A stretch of DNA of 27,176 nt, taken from assembly GCA_900547585.1 (NCBI GenBank), contig URHD01000023.1, positions 1 to 27,176 on the forward strand, written 5' to 3'. The number at the start of each line of letters is the position of its first letter. Position 1 is the stretch's first letter. This DNA comes from an uncultured bacterium (GTDB lineage: Bacteria; Cyanobacteriota; Vampirovibrionia; Gastranaerophilales; Gastranaerophilaceae). Made by a program: the position numbers and the translations under genes. Positions 15,971 through 22,261 of this stretch are shown one piece after another. Below the pieces are notes generated by a model. That model had not been told where the DNA came from. It ran no database searches and saw only the letters and a list, made by a program, of their open reading frames with translations.

Positions 15971-16094
15971 GTTAAATTGCCGGAATCATATTTGGAGTGA
16001 CTATGGGGGAGCCCTCAACAGGTATTGAAAGACAGTTTTCAACGCCGGATGGGCGGAGGAATCGGAACGGAAAATATGATTCCGGCAATTTAAC
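15971..16094 (+). ncRNA. Structured RNA element, copy 3 (unidentified family)
   Basis: A perfect 23-bp outer helix pairs 15971-15993 with 16072-16094. Core strand 1 is GGAGTGACTATGGGGGA (15994-16010) and core strand 2 is GGAGGAATCGGAACGGA (16055-16071). Inner helix GCCC (16011-16014) pairs with GGGC (16051-16054), the swapped version of copy 2. An apical hairpin pairs TTGAAA (16025-16030) with TTTCAA (16037-16042), extended by GGT/GCC with a U-G wobble on the plus strand. It lies upstream of the promoter-like site at 16168, so it is probably separate from the mRNA of the gene at 16226. Confidence 0.75.
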
Positions 16095-16167
16095 TCCCCC
16101 TCAACCCCAATTGACTTTCAACGAAATCTCATTATGTAAACAATTGTAAAGGTTATGTTCTAAAAGT

Positions 16168-16195
16168 TAAAGTTTCAGGTCGAAAATGCCGATAT
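16168..16195 (+). promoter_or_regulatory. Flagellar sigma (sigma28/sigmaD)-like promoter
   Basis: TAAAGTTT (16168-16175) and GCCGATAT (16188-16195) match the known -35 and -10 consensus of flagellar sigma factors base for base. The spacer is 12 bases, one longer than the usual 11 (TAAA to GCCGAT 16 instead of 15). It lies about 30 bases before the ATG at 16226. The exact boxes are unlikely by chance; the spacer is a caveat. Confidence 0.45.
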
Positions 16196-16225
16196 AAATA
16201 ATACAAAAGGAGTATTTAGAAAAAA

Positions 16226-16906
16226 ATGGGACTCAGCGCATCACAAGGCAGATTCTTGACGCTAACGGCAAGAAAAAATAACATCGAATTCCAGGTTCAG
16301 CAACTGACCCAGGCTAAATTACAGCTCGCTGACCAGCAGGACACAGAGGCCTATCTGTGGAGCAACGGGATGAATATTAATCATCTTTATTATGCTGCTG
16401 ACGGAAACGGCTCCATCAGCGACGACCTGCCGCGCCTTTCATATCAACTGTGCACAAAATCCGCTGCTGACGGCGGGCTGAATATGCGCGTTATTGACCA
16501 TTATGGAAGAATAGTTGTTTCAGAACTCCCCGACCCCCTGCCTGAAGGCAAAGAAGTCGGCGATTATGTCATTGAAAAAAACTGCACACAGGCCGATTAT
16601 TTTGAAAAGAACCTCCTGAACGGAAACTGGCGCCTCCAGCAGCCCAGCAAACAAAACGAAACCGGCTGGCAAAATGTTACGCTTGAGGGCTGCGAAAATA
16701 TTTATCAGGGCGTAGATTCAAAAGACTATGCGGTCGCAGAAGCTGATTACAGCGCAAGCGTAGAACGTCTTGAACGCATTGAAAAACGCTACGATATGCA
16801 GATTCAGCAGCTTACCAACGAACAAAAAGCTATCGAAACTGAAATGGATTCAGTCAAAAAAGTTATCGACAAAAACATCGAAGAAACTTTCAAAACCTTC
16901 GGTTAA
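16226..16906 (+). CDS. Orphan coiled-coil protein with MGLSASQ N-terminus, 226 aa
   Basis: I do not recognise a characterised family. It opens MGLSASQGRFLTLTARKNNI and continues into a Gln-rich helix (about residues 20-45, EFQVQQLTQAKLQLADQQD). That start resembles a multi-copy group of orphan proteins I associate with gut Melainabacteria. The middle (about 50-165) is mixed and has aromatic, Asn-rich turns (LWSNGMNINHLYYAADGNG, NENGWQ-like). The last 50 residues form a coiled coil (VERLERIEKRYDMQIQQLTN then EQKAIETEMDSVKKVIDKNI). There is no signal peptide. GGAG lies 13 bases before the ATG, a long spacing. The heptad-rich ends and sigma28-like promoter are reminiscent of flagellar axial proteins, but this is inference. 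Confidence 0.75.
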   Translation: MGLSASQGRFLTLTARKNNIEFQVQQLTQAKLQLADQQDTEAYLWSNGMNINHLYYAADGNGSISDDLPRLSYQLCTKSAADGGLNMRVIDHYGRIVVSELPDPLPEGKEVGDYVIEKNCTQADYFEKNLLNGNWRLQQPSKQNETGWQNVTLEGCENIYQGVDSKDYAVAEADYSASVERLERIEKRYDMQIQQLTNEQKAIETEMDSVKKVIDKNIEETFKTFG

Positions 16907-16909
16907 TAA

Positions 16910-17878
16910 TCAAATATGAGCCGAAATATCAAACTGCGGCTCATATTCACCCACACGGATACCGGTTTCGGTATAAACACCGGAATCAAAAAATTCATTA
17001 AGGAGATTTGTATTTATGGAGTTTTCGTCAATCCAGTTTTTCTGCCTCAATATTTCGAGCACAATCAGCGTTCTTGCTTTCATATTGGCATCGATTACTT
17101 TTACTGTGAAACTTTCGCAGGTTTTTGTATTCAATACCATACAAAGCCCGCCGGCACCGACTTTTGCGCAGATATAAGGCGAAAGCTGCATTAAATGCGT
17201 ATCCAGCCTGTTTTTTCCCCCGCAAATATAAGGATGAGCCTGCATTGCCGCTGTAATTTGCGGATGTAAATTGTGCAGGTTTAAAAACCCCGTGCAAAGC
17301 CCCTCAAGAGAGGTTGCAAAATTAGGCGCGGTGCAGCCATCCAGCGTTTTGGGAAGCTCTGAGCTTTCTTCGCAGAGCGATTTTATCTTTTCATACATTT
17401 TTAGCTGTAGAGGGTGGTCAAAATCAAGATAATTCCCTGTTTTCCAACCCATCTGCCTGCAAATCAGCAGCATAAGCGTATGTTTGCCCGAACAGTTATT
17501 ATGCAGGGGAGAAAATTCTTTCAACCCGTCAAAATTGTTCAATGGCGGTATAATCGGGCATTTTAAATCATTTTCGCCCAAATCGCCCTTTTTCAAAAGC
17601 TTTTTCAACAAATCAGTATGAACTTTTTCACCCGTATGCGAGCCGCAGCAGATTGCAATCTCTTCTGAGGTCAAATTAAAATACCCGATTGTACCTAATT
17701 CATCAGCGAGCGCTGCCTGGAGCGGTTTTGCACATGAGCGGTGAAAAAACGGATAACCGGCAGGATCCGGAAAGGCTTTTATTTCTTTTTCTGCGCTGCA
17801 AAATACAATAAAGCCGTAAAATTCTGTTTCTGTGAGGTTTTCACGCGTTTGTCTGAGTAAAAGCAGCGGTCTGTTCAT
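16910..17878 (-). CDS. L-asparaginase, Rhizobium etli AnsA type (Asparaginase_II family)
   Basis: It hydrolyses L-asparagine to aspartate and ammonia. The 322-residue protein belongs to the family of the inducible R. etli asparaginase, unrelated to E. coli AnsA/AnsB. The catalytic positions reported for that enzyme fall in place: Ser48 and Lys51 in HRSCAKPLQ, and Ser80 in CCGSHTGE. The zinc-site residues appear as Cys130 and Lys133 in NNCSGKH and Cys183 in DGCTAPNF. There is no signal peptide, so it is cytoplasmic. It starts at the stop of the MshEN-like gene with a shared base (TAATG). It is convergent with the gene ending at 16906, with a 3-base gap. Confidence 0.88.
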   Translation of the reverse strand: MNRPLLLLRQTRENLTETEFYGFIVFCSAEKEIKAFPDPAGYPFFHRSCAKPLQAALADELGTIGYFNLTSEEIAICCGSHTGEKVHTDLLKKLLKKGDLGENDLKCPIIPPLNNFDGLKEFSPLHNNCSGKHTLMLLICRQMGWKTGNYLDFDHPLQLKMYEKIKSLCEESSELPKTLDGCTAPNFATSLEGLCTGFLNLHNLHPQITAAMQAHPYICGGKNRLDTHLMQLSPYICAKVGAGGLCMVLNTKTCESFTVKVIDANMKARTLIVLEILRQKNWIDENSINTNLLNEFFDSGVYTETGIRVGEYEPQFDISAHI

Positions 17879-18621
17879 TATTTTGCAGATTTGTTTTGTA
17901 TATTAAATATTGCGCGGAGTTTTTCCTTCAAAATCGCGTTTTCTTTTGCGAGCTTATCGGTTTTTTCCTGAAGTTCTTTAACATTAACCTGCGGATTTCC
18001 CTGCGGTTTGGCAAAATCCATAGAAAGCATGAACCGTTTTTTGCTTTCGTCTTTGATTTGCAGAATTTTCAAGATATCTTCATTAACAATGAGCCCCATT
18101 TCGACAAGAACTTCGCCGAGTTTGTGATATGAAGAACCGGAATTAAGCTCTTTTTGCTTTCTGAGAGCGTCATCAAGCTGCGTAACATCAATTAAATTAA
18201 TCCTTTTTACATACTCGCCGAGGCGGATTTCGCTTCCCAGATAATAAACAGAAGCCGCAATAACAGCATTAACAGGCTCTTTAATATATTCGTTTTTAAT
18301 GCAATAAGCGAGGTATCTTGATGATTCTTCCAGCGTCCAGAAATTGTTAAGAGTGATATCCACGACTCTCTGGGCATTATTTGCTGCCGCAAGATATTTA
18401 TAAATATTCATTTCATGACCGTGTTCGTGGGTTTCGAGTTCTTTTTTGCCCTTAAAAGTAATTTCAGGCACATAAATCGTGTACATATCGTCTTCTTTGT
18501 TCACTGAAGCAGCACCAAAGCGGCCTTCCATATCTTTTTTCAGGTCAATATAGATTACTTCTTTAACCCATGCCGGAGCTTGCAGGATAATGTTCAAAAG
18601 GGTCTCAAGATTATTACTCAT
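17878..18621 (-). CDS. Protein with MshEN-like domain and C-terminal coiled coil, 247 aa
   Basis: No characterised homologue is recognised. Residues about 1-70 are mixed. About 80-135 are helical and resemble a winged-helix-like segment (QRVVDITLNNFWTLEESSRY). About 140-195 fit the pattern of the N-terminal domain of type II/IV secretion ATPases (MshEN), with VTQLDDALRKQKEL and KLGEVLVEMGLIVNEDILKI. MshEN domains can bind c-di-GMP. The last 40 residues form a coiled coil (VKELQEKTDKLAKENAILKE). I chose the ATG at 18621 over the TTG at 18624 because AGGAAG lies 5 bases upstream. It is translationally coupled to the asparaginase. Confidence 0.7.
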   Translation of the reverse strand: MSNNLETLLNIILQAPAWVKEVIYIDLKKDMEGRFGAASVNKEDDMYTIYVPEITFKGKKELETHEHGHEMNIYKYLAAANNAQRVVDITLNNFWTLEESSRYLAYCIKNEYIKEPVNAVIAASVYYLGSEIRLGEYVKRINLIDVTQLDDALRKQKELNSGSSYHKLGEVLVEMGLIVNEDILKILQIKDESKKRFMLSMDFAKPQGNPQVNVKELQEKTDKLAKENAILKEKLRAIFNIQNKSAK

Positions 18622-18648
18622 CAAACTTCCTAACTGTAAAAATTGCTA

Positions 18649-18671
18649 ATATATGTTATTATAACATATAT
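18649..18671. promoter_or_regulatory. Perfect 23-base palindrome in a divergent promoter region
   Basis: ATATATGTTAT (18649-18659), one central T, then ATAACATATAT (18661-18671). It lies between the divergent genes starting at 18621 and 18707. It contains TATA-rich -10-like sequence on both strands, so it may be a shared operator/promoter. Confidence 0.5.
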
Positions 18672-18706
18672 AAACGGTATGCAAAATACATTAAGGGAGG
18701 TAAATT

Positions 18707-19153
18707 ATGGGAGTTGACGGATTTTCAATAGCAAATACCGGCCTGAACATTAACAAAACCTCCTCTGCGATGTCCTCAGAGGCAGAAGCACTGGCCCGTA
18801 TGGGCAATGATGTACAAATAAGGGATGTTGACGGCGTTACAAAAAAAGCAAAAACAGCAAGAAAAGACCGTGACGCGGGATTTAACGGAATGGCGTATCT
18901 TCCCGGAAATAATGACGAAAACGAAGAGGAAGAACAATCTGAAACCCCTCAAAAAAAAGGCAGACACAAAAAACGCACTAATATTGCCGAAGATTTTTCA
19001 AAATACCATTTTCGTCTGAATAAAGAACAGATGATAGAAATTTACGACTCACAAACTGGTCAAATTCTGCGCGTCATTTCACCCGAGGATGCAATGAAGG
19101 TTTTTGTTAACTTTGCGGATGTTCCGGGCGTGATTGTGAATAAAAAAGCTTAG
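18707..19153 (+). CDS. FlaG-like protein, 148 aa
   Basis: The C-terminal third (about residues 98-140) reads YHFRLNKEQMIEIYDSQTGQ followed by ILRVISPEDAMKVF. This matches the FlaG pattern of a short strand, an acidic residue, D-x-x-TG-x-(V/I)-(I/L)-R and a P-E-(E/D) helix. FlaG proteins affect flagellar filament length, but their exact role is unclear. The N-terminal half is low complexity: Ser/Asn-rich, then Lys-rich, an acidic run (DENEEEEQ) and a basic run (KKGRHKKR). A strong ribosome site (GGGAGG) precedes the ATG. No other flagellar gene lies in the window, so the assignment rests on this one domain. Confidence 0.55.
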   Translation: MGVDGFSIANTGLNINKTSSAMSSEAEALARMGNDVQIRDVDGVTKKAKTARKDRDAGFNGMAYLPGNNDENEEEEQSETPQKKGRHKKRTNIAEDFSKYHFRLNKEQMIEIYDSQTGQILRVISPEDAMKVFVNFADVPGVIVNKKA

Positions 19154-19157
19154 TTAC

Positions 19158-20540
19158 TTACAATGCGCCGCCTGCTGCCTTATAAAGGCTCAAATAATCT
19201 ATTAATCTTCTGGTTTTGCTGTCTGCTTTTTCTTTTTCCAGCAAGATGAGGTTTTCCAGAAACTGAATTCTGTCAAAATCCGATGTAATCCCGCTTTCGT
19301 AGCGTAGATTTATAAGCCCGTAATTGTATTTCTCCAGCTCAACTTTTTCATTATTGGCAATATCGGTTTTTGTGTCGTATTTTATTGCGCAAAGGCTGTC
19401 GTTAATCTCCTGTATCGCCTGCAAATCACGTTGTTTATACTCTTCAAACAGTTCCTGATAAATTATCTTCTGTTTTTTCAAATTAGCAATTTTACGACCG
19501 CCCATAAACAGGTTCTGGGTAATACTCACCGCCACAAGCGCCAGAAATCTGTCCCAGTCAAAGAGTCTGTCGAGTTTTAGTGCAGTAAAACCGGCTATTC
19601 CGGTAATCGGAATGGTCGGAAGAAATTCTTTTCGAGCAACGCGAATATCAATTTTCGCTTTTTTCAGTTTTGCCTCTGTTTCCATCAAATCAGGGCGGTT
19701 TATTACAACTTTTGAGCTTATTTCGGCAGGAATTTCCTTTTTGTATTCAAAAGTGTCCAAATCCCCGCGCACAAAGCCGCCTGCGCAAGACGGAGATTCA
19801 CCGGTAAGCACGGCAAGCTGGTGCAGAAGCTGCGTACGCTGTTTTTTCAGGTCATTCAGGGTGATTATAGCGATTGTGTGCTGCTGGTTGCGCGCTGTTG
19901 TATCGAATGTCGAGGCAAGTCCCAATTTATAACGGTCTTCAGTGAGCTCCCAGACGCGTTTTCGGACTTTTACGATTTCCTCTTGCAGTTTTATGGTTTT
20001 ATCCAGCCGCAAAATGTTAATATAAGTCGTTCCAACCGCCGAAGCAAGTGAAATATAAGAGCTTTTCTCCTGATAGCGAACGGCTTCGACCTCATTTTTT
20101 GCGGATTTTGTTTTGTCGTGGTTTTTCAGGAAAATATCCGCCTCATAACTCGCAATTAGCGGGAGCGAAAAGACATTCGAGCTCGTATTGTCCAGATTCA
20201 AGCCGTTAAAATCAAACCCCGGGGTTCTGATTCTTACATAATTCGCCATAAAACTCAAAGTCGGGAGCTCGTTTGCGAAAGTTATTTTCATGTTTTGGTA
20301 GTATTCTTTTGTCCTCAAAGTGGCGATTTTGAGGTCATGGTTATGAGAAATGGTCTTGAAAACGTATTCTTTTAAATACGGGTCATCAAAATTGTCCCAC
20401 CAGTCGATGTTTACGTAAGTAAGCCGGTAATCACTCACGCCCGCGCAGACCTTTTTGGGCTTTGAATATGCCGGAAAACAGGTAAAATTCAGTACAAAAA
20501 CAAGGAAACAAACAAAAATTTTTCTTACAATTTTCCTCAT
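19158..20540 (-). CDS. TolC-family outer membrane efflux channel
   Basis: Outer-membrane component of tripartite pumps or type I secretion. The 460-residue product has a signal peptide (MRKIVRKIFVCFLVFVLNFT, cleavage near AYS). Two OEP domains follow, rich in long helices: YLKEYVFKTISHNHDLKIAT and the first beta region, then LRLDKTIKLQEEIVKVRKRV, KLGLASTFDTTARNQQHTIA, and a second repeat with RPDLMETEAKLKKAKIDIRV and YNYGLINLRYESGITSDFDR. I chose the ATG at 20540, where the signal peptide starts and AGGGGA sits 2-7 bases upstream; the open extension to 20675 is unlikely. It is divergent from the marR-emrA-emrB genes, which fit it as partner. It ends 4 bases from the FlaG-like gene. Confidence 0.88.
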   Translation of the reverse strand: MRKIVRKIFVCFLVFVLNFTCFPAYSKPKKVCAGVSDYRLTYVNIDWWDNFDDPYLKEYVFKTISHNHDLKIATLRTKEYYQNMKITFANELPTLSFMANYVRIRTPGFDFNGLNLDNTSSNVFSLPLIASYEADIFLKNHDKTKSAKNEVEAVRYQEKSSYISLASAVGTTYINILRLDKTIKLQEEIVKVRKRVWELTEDRYKLGLASTFDTTARNQQHTIAIITLNDLKKQRTQLLHQLAVLTGESPSCAGGFVRGDLDTFEYKKEIPAEISSKVVINRPDLMETEAKLKKAKIDIRVARKEFLPTIPITGIAGFTALKLDRLFDWDRFLALVAVSITQNLFMGGRKIANLKKQKIIYQELFEEYKQRDLQAIQEINDSLCAIKYDTKTDIANNEKVELEKYNYGLINLRYESGITSDFDRIQFLENLILLEKEKADSKTRRLIDYLSLYKAAGGAL

Positions 20541-20581
20541 GTCCCCTGTTTTTAACCTTTCTTGCCACATTATTAAAAAAA

Positions 20582-20597
20582 TGTTATCATTATAACA
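20582..20597 (-). promoter_or_regulatory. MarR-type palindrome overlapping the tolC-like promoter
   Basis: TGTTAT-CATT-ATAACA (20582-20597) is a dyad with perfect 6-base arms. On the minus strand it contains TATAAT (20594-20589), a -10 box placed about 50 bases before the ATG at 20540. Its size and half-sites suit a MarR dimer; binding by the adjacent MarR is inference. Confidence 0.5.
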
Positions 20598-20621
20598 GTT
20601 GGAATATAAATTTCCTAAATA

Positions 20622-20710
20622 TTTGTCACCCTGAACTTGTGTCAGAGTCGTGAGGGGTTGAAATTTAAAGTTCAATCCTGCGATTCCGAAATAAAGTCGG
20701 AATAACGCAT
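20622..20710. repeat. Decayed palindromic repeat between tolC-like and marR genes
   Basis: It starts TTTGTCACCCTGAACTTG and ends with the stem ATTCCGA/TCGGAAT (20681-20687 and 20695-20701). A central dyad is TTGAA...TTCAA. The phrase GTCACCCTG recurs at 25813-25821. It resembles REP-like dispersed repeats seen in many bacteria. The ends are uncertain. Confidence 0.35.
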
Positions 20711-20727
20711 ATTTAGTTTGTACAATT

Positions 20728-20733
20728 TATAAT
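20728..20733 (+). promoter_or_regulatory. -10 box just before the marR-like gene
   Basis: TATAAT lies 12 bases before the TTG start codon. Transcription would begin within about 6 bases of that codon, leaving almost no leader and no ribosome site. No clear -35 box. Confidence 0.4.
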
Positions 20734-20745
20734 AGTAAAGACGAT

Positions 20746-21228
20746 TTGAAACAATTAGACGACATAGCAATAACCAGTAAAGAAATAACCGACAATATCT
20801 GCTACGAAATCGGCCAGACGGACTCGTACATCCGGATAGCCGTGTCAAAACTTTTAAAAACAGTCGGAATAACCGACATAACCTATGAACAGTTCGGCAT
20901 TTTATTTGTATTATCAAACGAAGACGGATTATACCAGAGGCAGCTCGCTTTTTTGCTGAACAAAGACCGTCCGAATATTACCAGAATGCTTGATATTCTT
21001 GAAAAACAAGGTTATGTCAAAAGGGTAAAAGACCCGAACAACAAAAGAATCATAAAAATCTATATAACCCCGGCAGGGCTTGAAAAAGTTAAACTTATGG
21101 AGCCTTACAAAAAAAGTTTTCAGGAAAGAATCGAAAAAGGCATTTCTAAAGAGGATTTGGACATCTGCCGTTCTGTAATGAAGCGCATAAGGGAGAATCT
21201 GGAGGATTGCTGCTCCCAGCAGATATAA
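20746..21228 (+). CDS. MarR-family transcriptional regulator
   Basis: The 160-residue protein has a winged helix in the middle: LTYEQF-like ITYEQFGILFVLSNEDGLYQ, RQLAFLLNKDRPNITRMLDI, LEKQGYVKRVKDPNNKRIIK, and the wing ending IYITPAGLEKV. Helices at both ends form the dimer interface. MarR proteins usually repress and are released by small phenolic or lipophilic ligands. The likely start is the TTG at 20746, because no ATG or GTG occurs before the conserved helix and the first ATG would cut into it. It lies 10 bases upstream of emrA and diverges from the tolC-like gene. It is therefore the probable local regulator of the whole efflux locus. Confidence 0.9.
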   Translation: MKQLDDIAITSKEITDNICYEIGQTDSYIRIAVSKLLKTVGITDITYEQFGILFVLSNEDGLYQRQLAFLLNKDRPNITRMLDILEKQGYVKRVKDPNNKRIIKIYITPAGLEKVKLMEPYKKSFQERIEKGISKEDLDICRSVMKRIRENLEDCCSQQI

Positions 21229-21238
21229 GGACGGAAAA

Positions 21239-22261
21239 ATGTCAGACGAAGAAAATACAACCCCACCCCCCGAAGAAAAACCTCCAAAACGGGGGCGTAA
21301 GCGTGCAAAAATTAAGAAAAAATTCAAAAAAATATATCTTTTGCCGGTTCTGGCGGTGATTGCCGTGCTTTTTTGGGTCGGATGGATGTATTTTTCATCG
21401 TTTGTTTCCACGGATGATGCCTTTGTTGAGGCGCACATTGTACGCGTCAGCCCGAAAATCTCAGGAATAATCTCAAAACTCTACATCGACGACAACCAGC
21501 ATGTAAAAAAGGGCGATTTGCTGCTCGAAATTGACGACAGGGATTTCAAAGTCCGCTACGAGCAGGCAAAAGCCTCTTATGATATGGCTATTTACCGCCA
21601 AAAGTCCGCAAAAGCCACAGAATCGGCTGCGGATATTGATTTGGCGCTGGCAAAGCAGGATTTGGACAGATATGAGGGGCTTTTTAAAAAAGGGGCTGTT
21701 TCTCAGCAGGAACTTGACCGCGCACGCTCAAAATACGAACAATCCCGCGCAAATCTGACAGGCGCAGGCGAAAATGTCTTTTCAAAAAGAAAAAACCGTG
21801 TTGCGGACGCGGATTTGGAACGATTAAAGGCCCTGATGGAGCAGGCAAAGCTCGATTTGTCATATACGAAGATTTATGCAACAGAAGACGGAAAAATCAC
21901 GAACCGCTCGGCTGAAGAGGGCGCCTATATTCACACGGGTTCGCCAATGTTCTCGCTGGTGCCTGACGAACGCTGGGTTGTTGCAAATTACAAAGAAACC
22001 CAGCTGGAACACATAAAACCCGGTCAAAAAGTGGAAATTAAAGTCGATGCTTACCCGGGTGTAAAGTTTAAAGGGGAAGTCGATTCAATTCAGGCAAGCA
22101 CAGGCGCAAAAATGAGCATGTTTCCGCCCGAAAATGCCGTGGGGAGCTATGTTAAGGTTGTCCAGAGGGTTCCGGTGAAAATTATCTTCACAGAGCCGAT
22201 TGACCCGAAATACAATATCGAACCCGGAATGTCCGTTATTCCAAAGGTGTTTGTAAAATGA
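21239..22261 (+). CDS. EmrA/HlyD-type membrane fusion protein
   Basis: Periplasmic adaptor linking an inner-membrane pump to TolC. The 340-residue protein has a Pro- then Lys/Arg-rich cytoplasmic tail (about 1-32) and one membrane helix (about 34-56, LLPVLAVIAVLFWVGWMYFS). A lipoyl half-domain follows (TDDAFVEAHIVRVSPKISG, VKKGDLLLEID), then a coiled-coil hairpin (about 105-190, with YEQAKASYDMAIYRQKSAKA and LFKKGAVSQQELDRARSKYE). Last are the second lipoyl half and the beta barrel (WVVANYKETQLEHIKPGQKV). This order matches EmrA. It overlaps the MFS gene by 4 bases (ATGA). Confidence 0.92.
   Translation: MSDEENTTPPPEEKPPKRGRKRAKIKKKFKKIYLLPVLAVIAVLFWVGWMYFSSFVSTDDAFVEAHIVRVSPKISGIISKLYIDDNQHVKKGDLLLEIDDRDFKVRYEQAKASYDMAIYRQKSAKATESAADIDLALAKQDLDRYEGLFKKGAVSQQELDRARSKYEQSRANLTGAGENVFSKRKNRVADADLERLKALMEQAKLDLSYTKIYATEDGKITNRSAEEGAYIHTGSPMFSLVPDERWVVANYKETQLEHIKPGQKVEIKVDAYPGVKFKGEVDSIQASTGAKMSMFPPENAVGSYVKVVQRVPVKIIFTEPIDPKYNIEPGMSVIPKVFVK

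Larger units (their letters stand above)
15555..16225. other. Gene-free stretch of 671 bases between divergent genes
   Basis: From left to right it holds: the probable promoter of the minus-strand regulator (about 15574-15587); structured RNA copy 2 on the minus strand (15679-15792); an imperfect hairpin GCCTT...AAGGC at 15851-15886 with inner stem TTCGC/GCGAA; and a 10-bp hairpin at 15910-15951. Then come structured RNA copy 3 on the plus strand (15971-16094) and a flagellar-sigma-like promoter (16168-16195). No open frame in it looks coding. Confidence 0.65.

Noticed and set aside
15555..16225. RNA elements 2 and 3 as riboswitches in the leaders of the flanking genes
   Set aside because: Each copy ends about 125 bases from the gene, but a -10 box (15574-15579) and a sigma28-like promoter (16168-16195) lie between element and gene, and copy 1 has no sense gene downstream at all.
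20541..20675. 45-residue N-terminal extension of the TolC-like protein
   Set aside because: It would bury the signal peptide and run through the promoter palindrome and a repeat; the ATG at 20540 has a good ribosome site.
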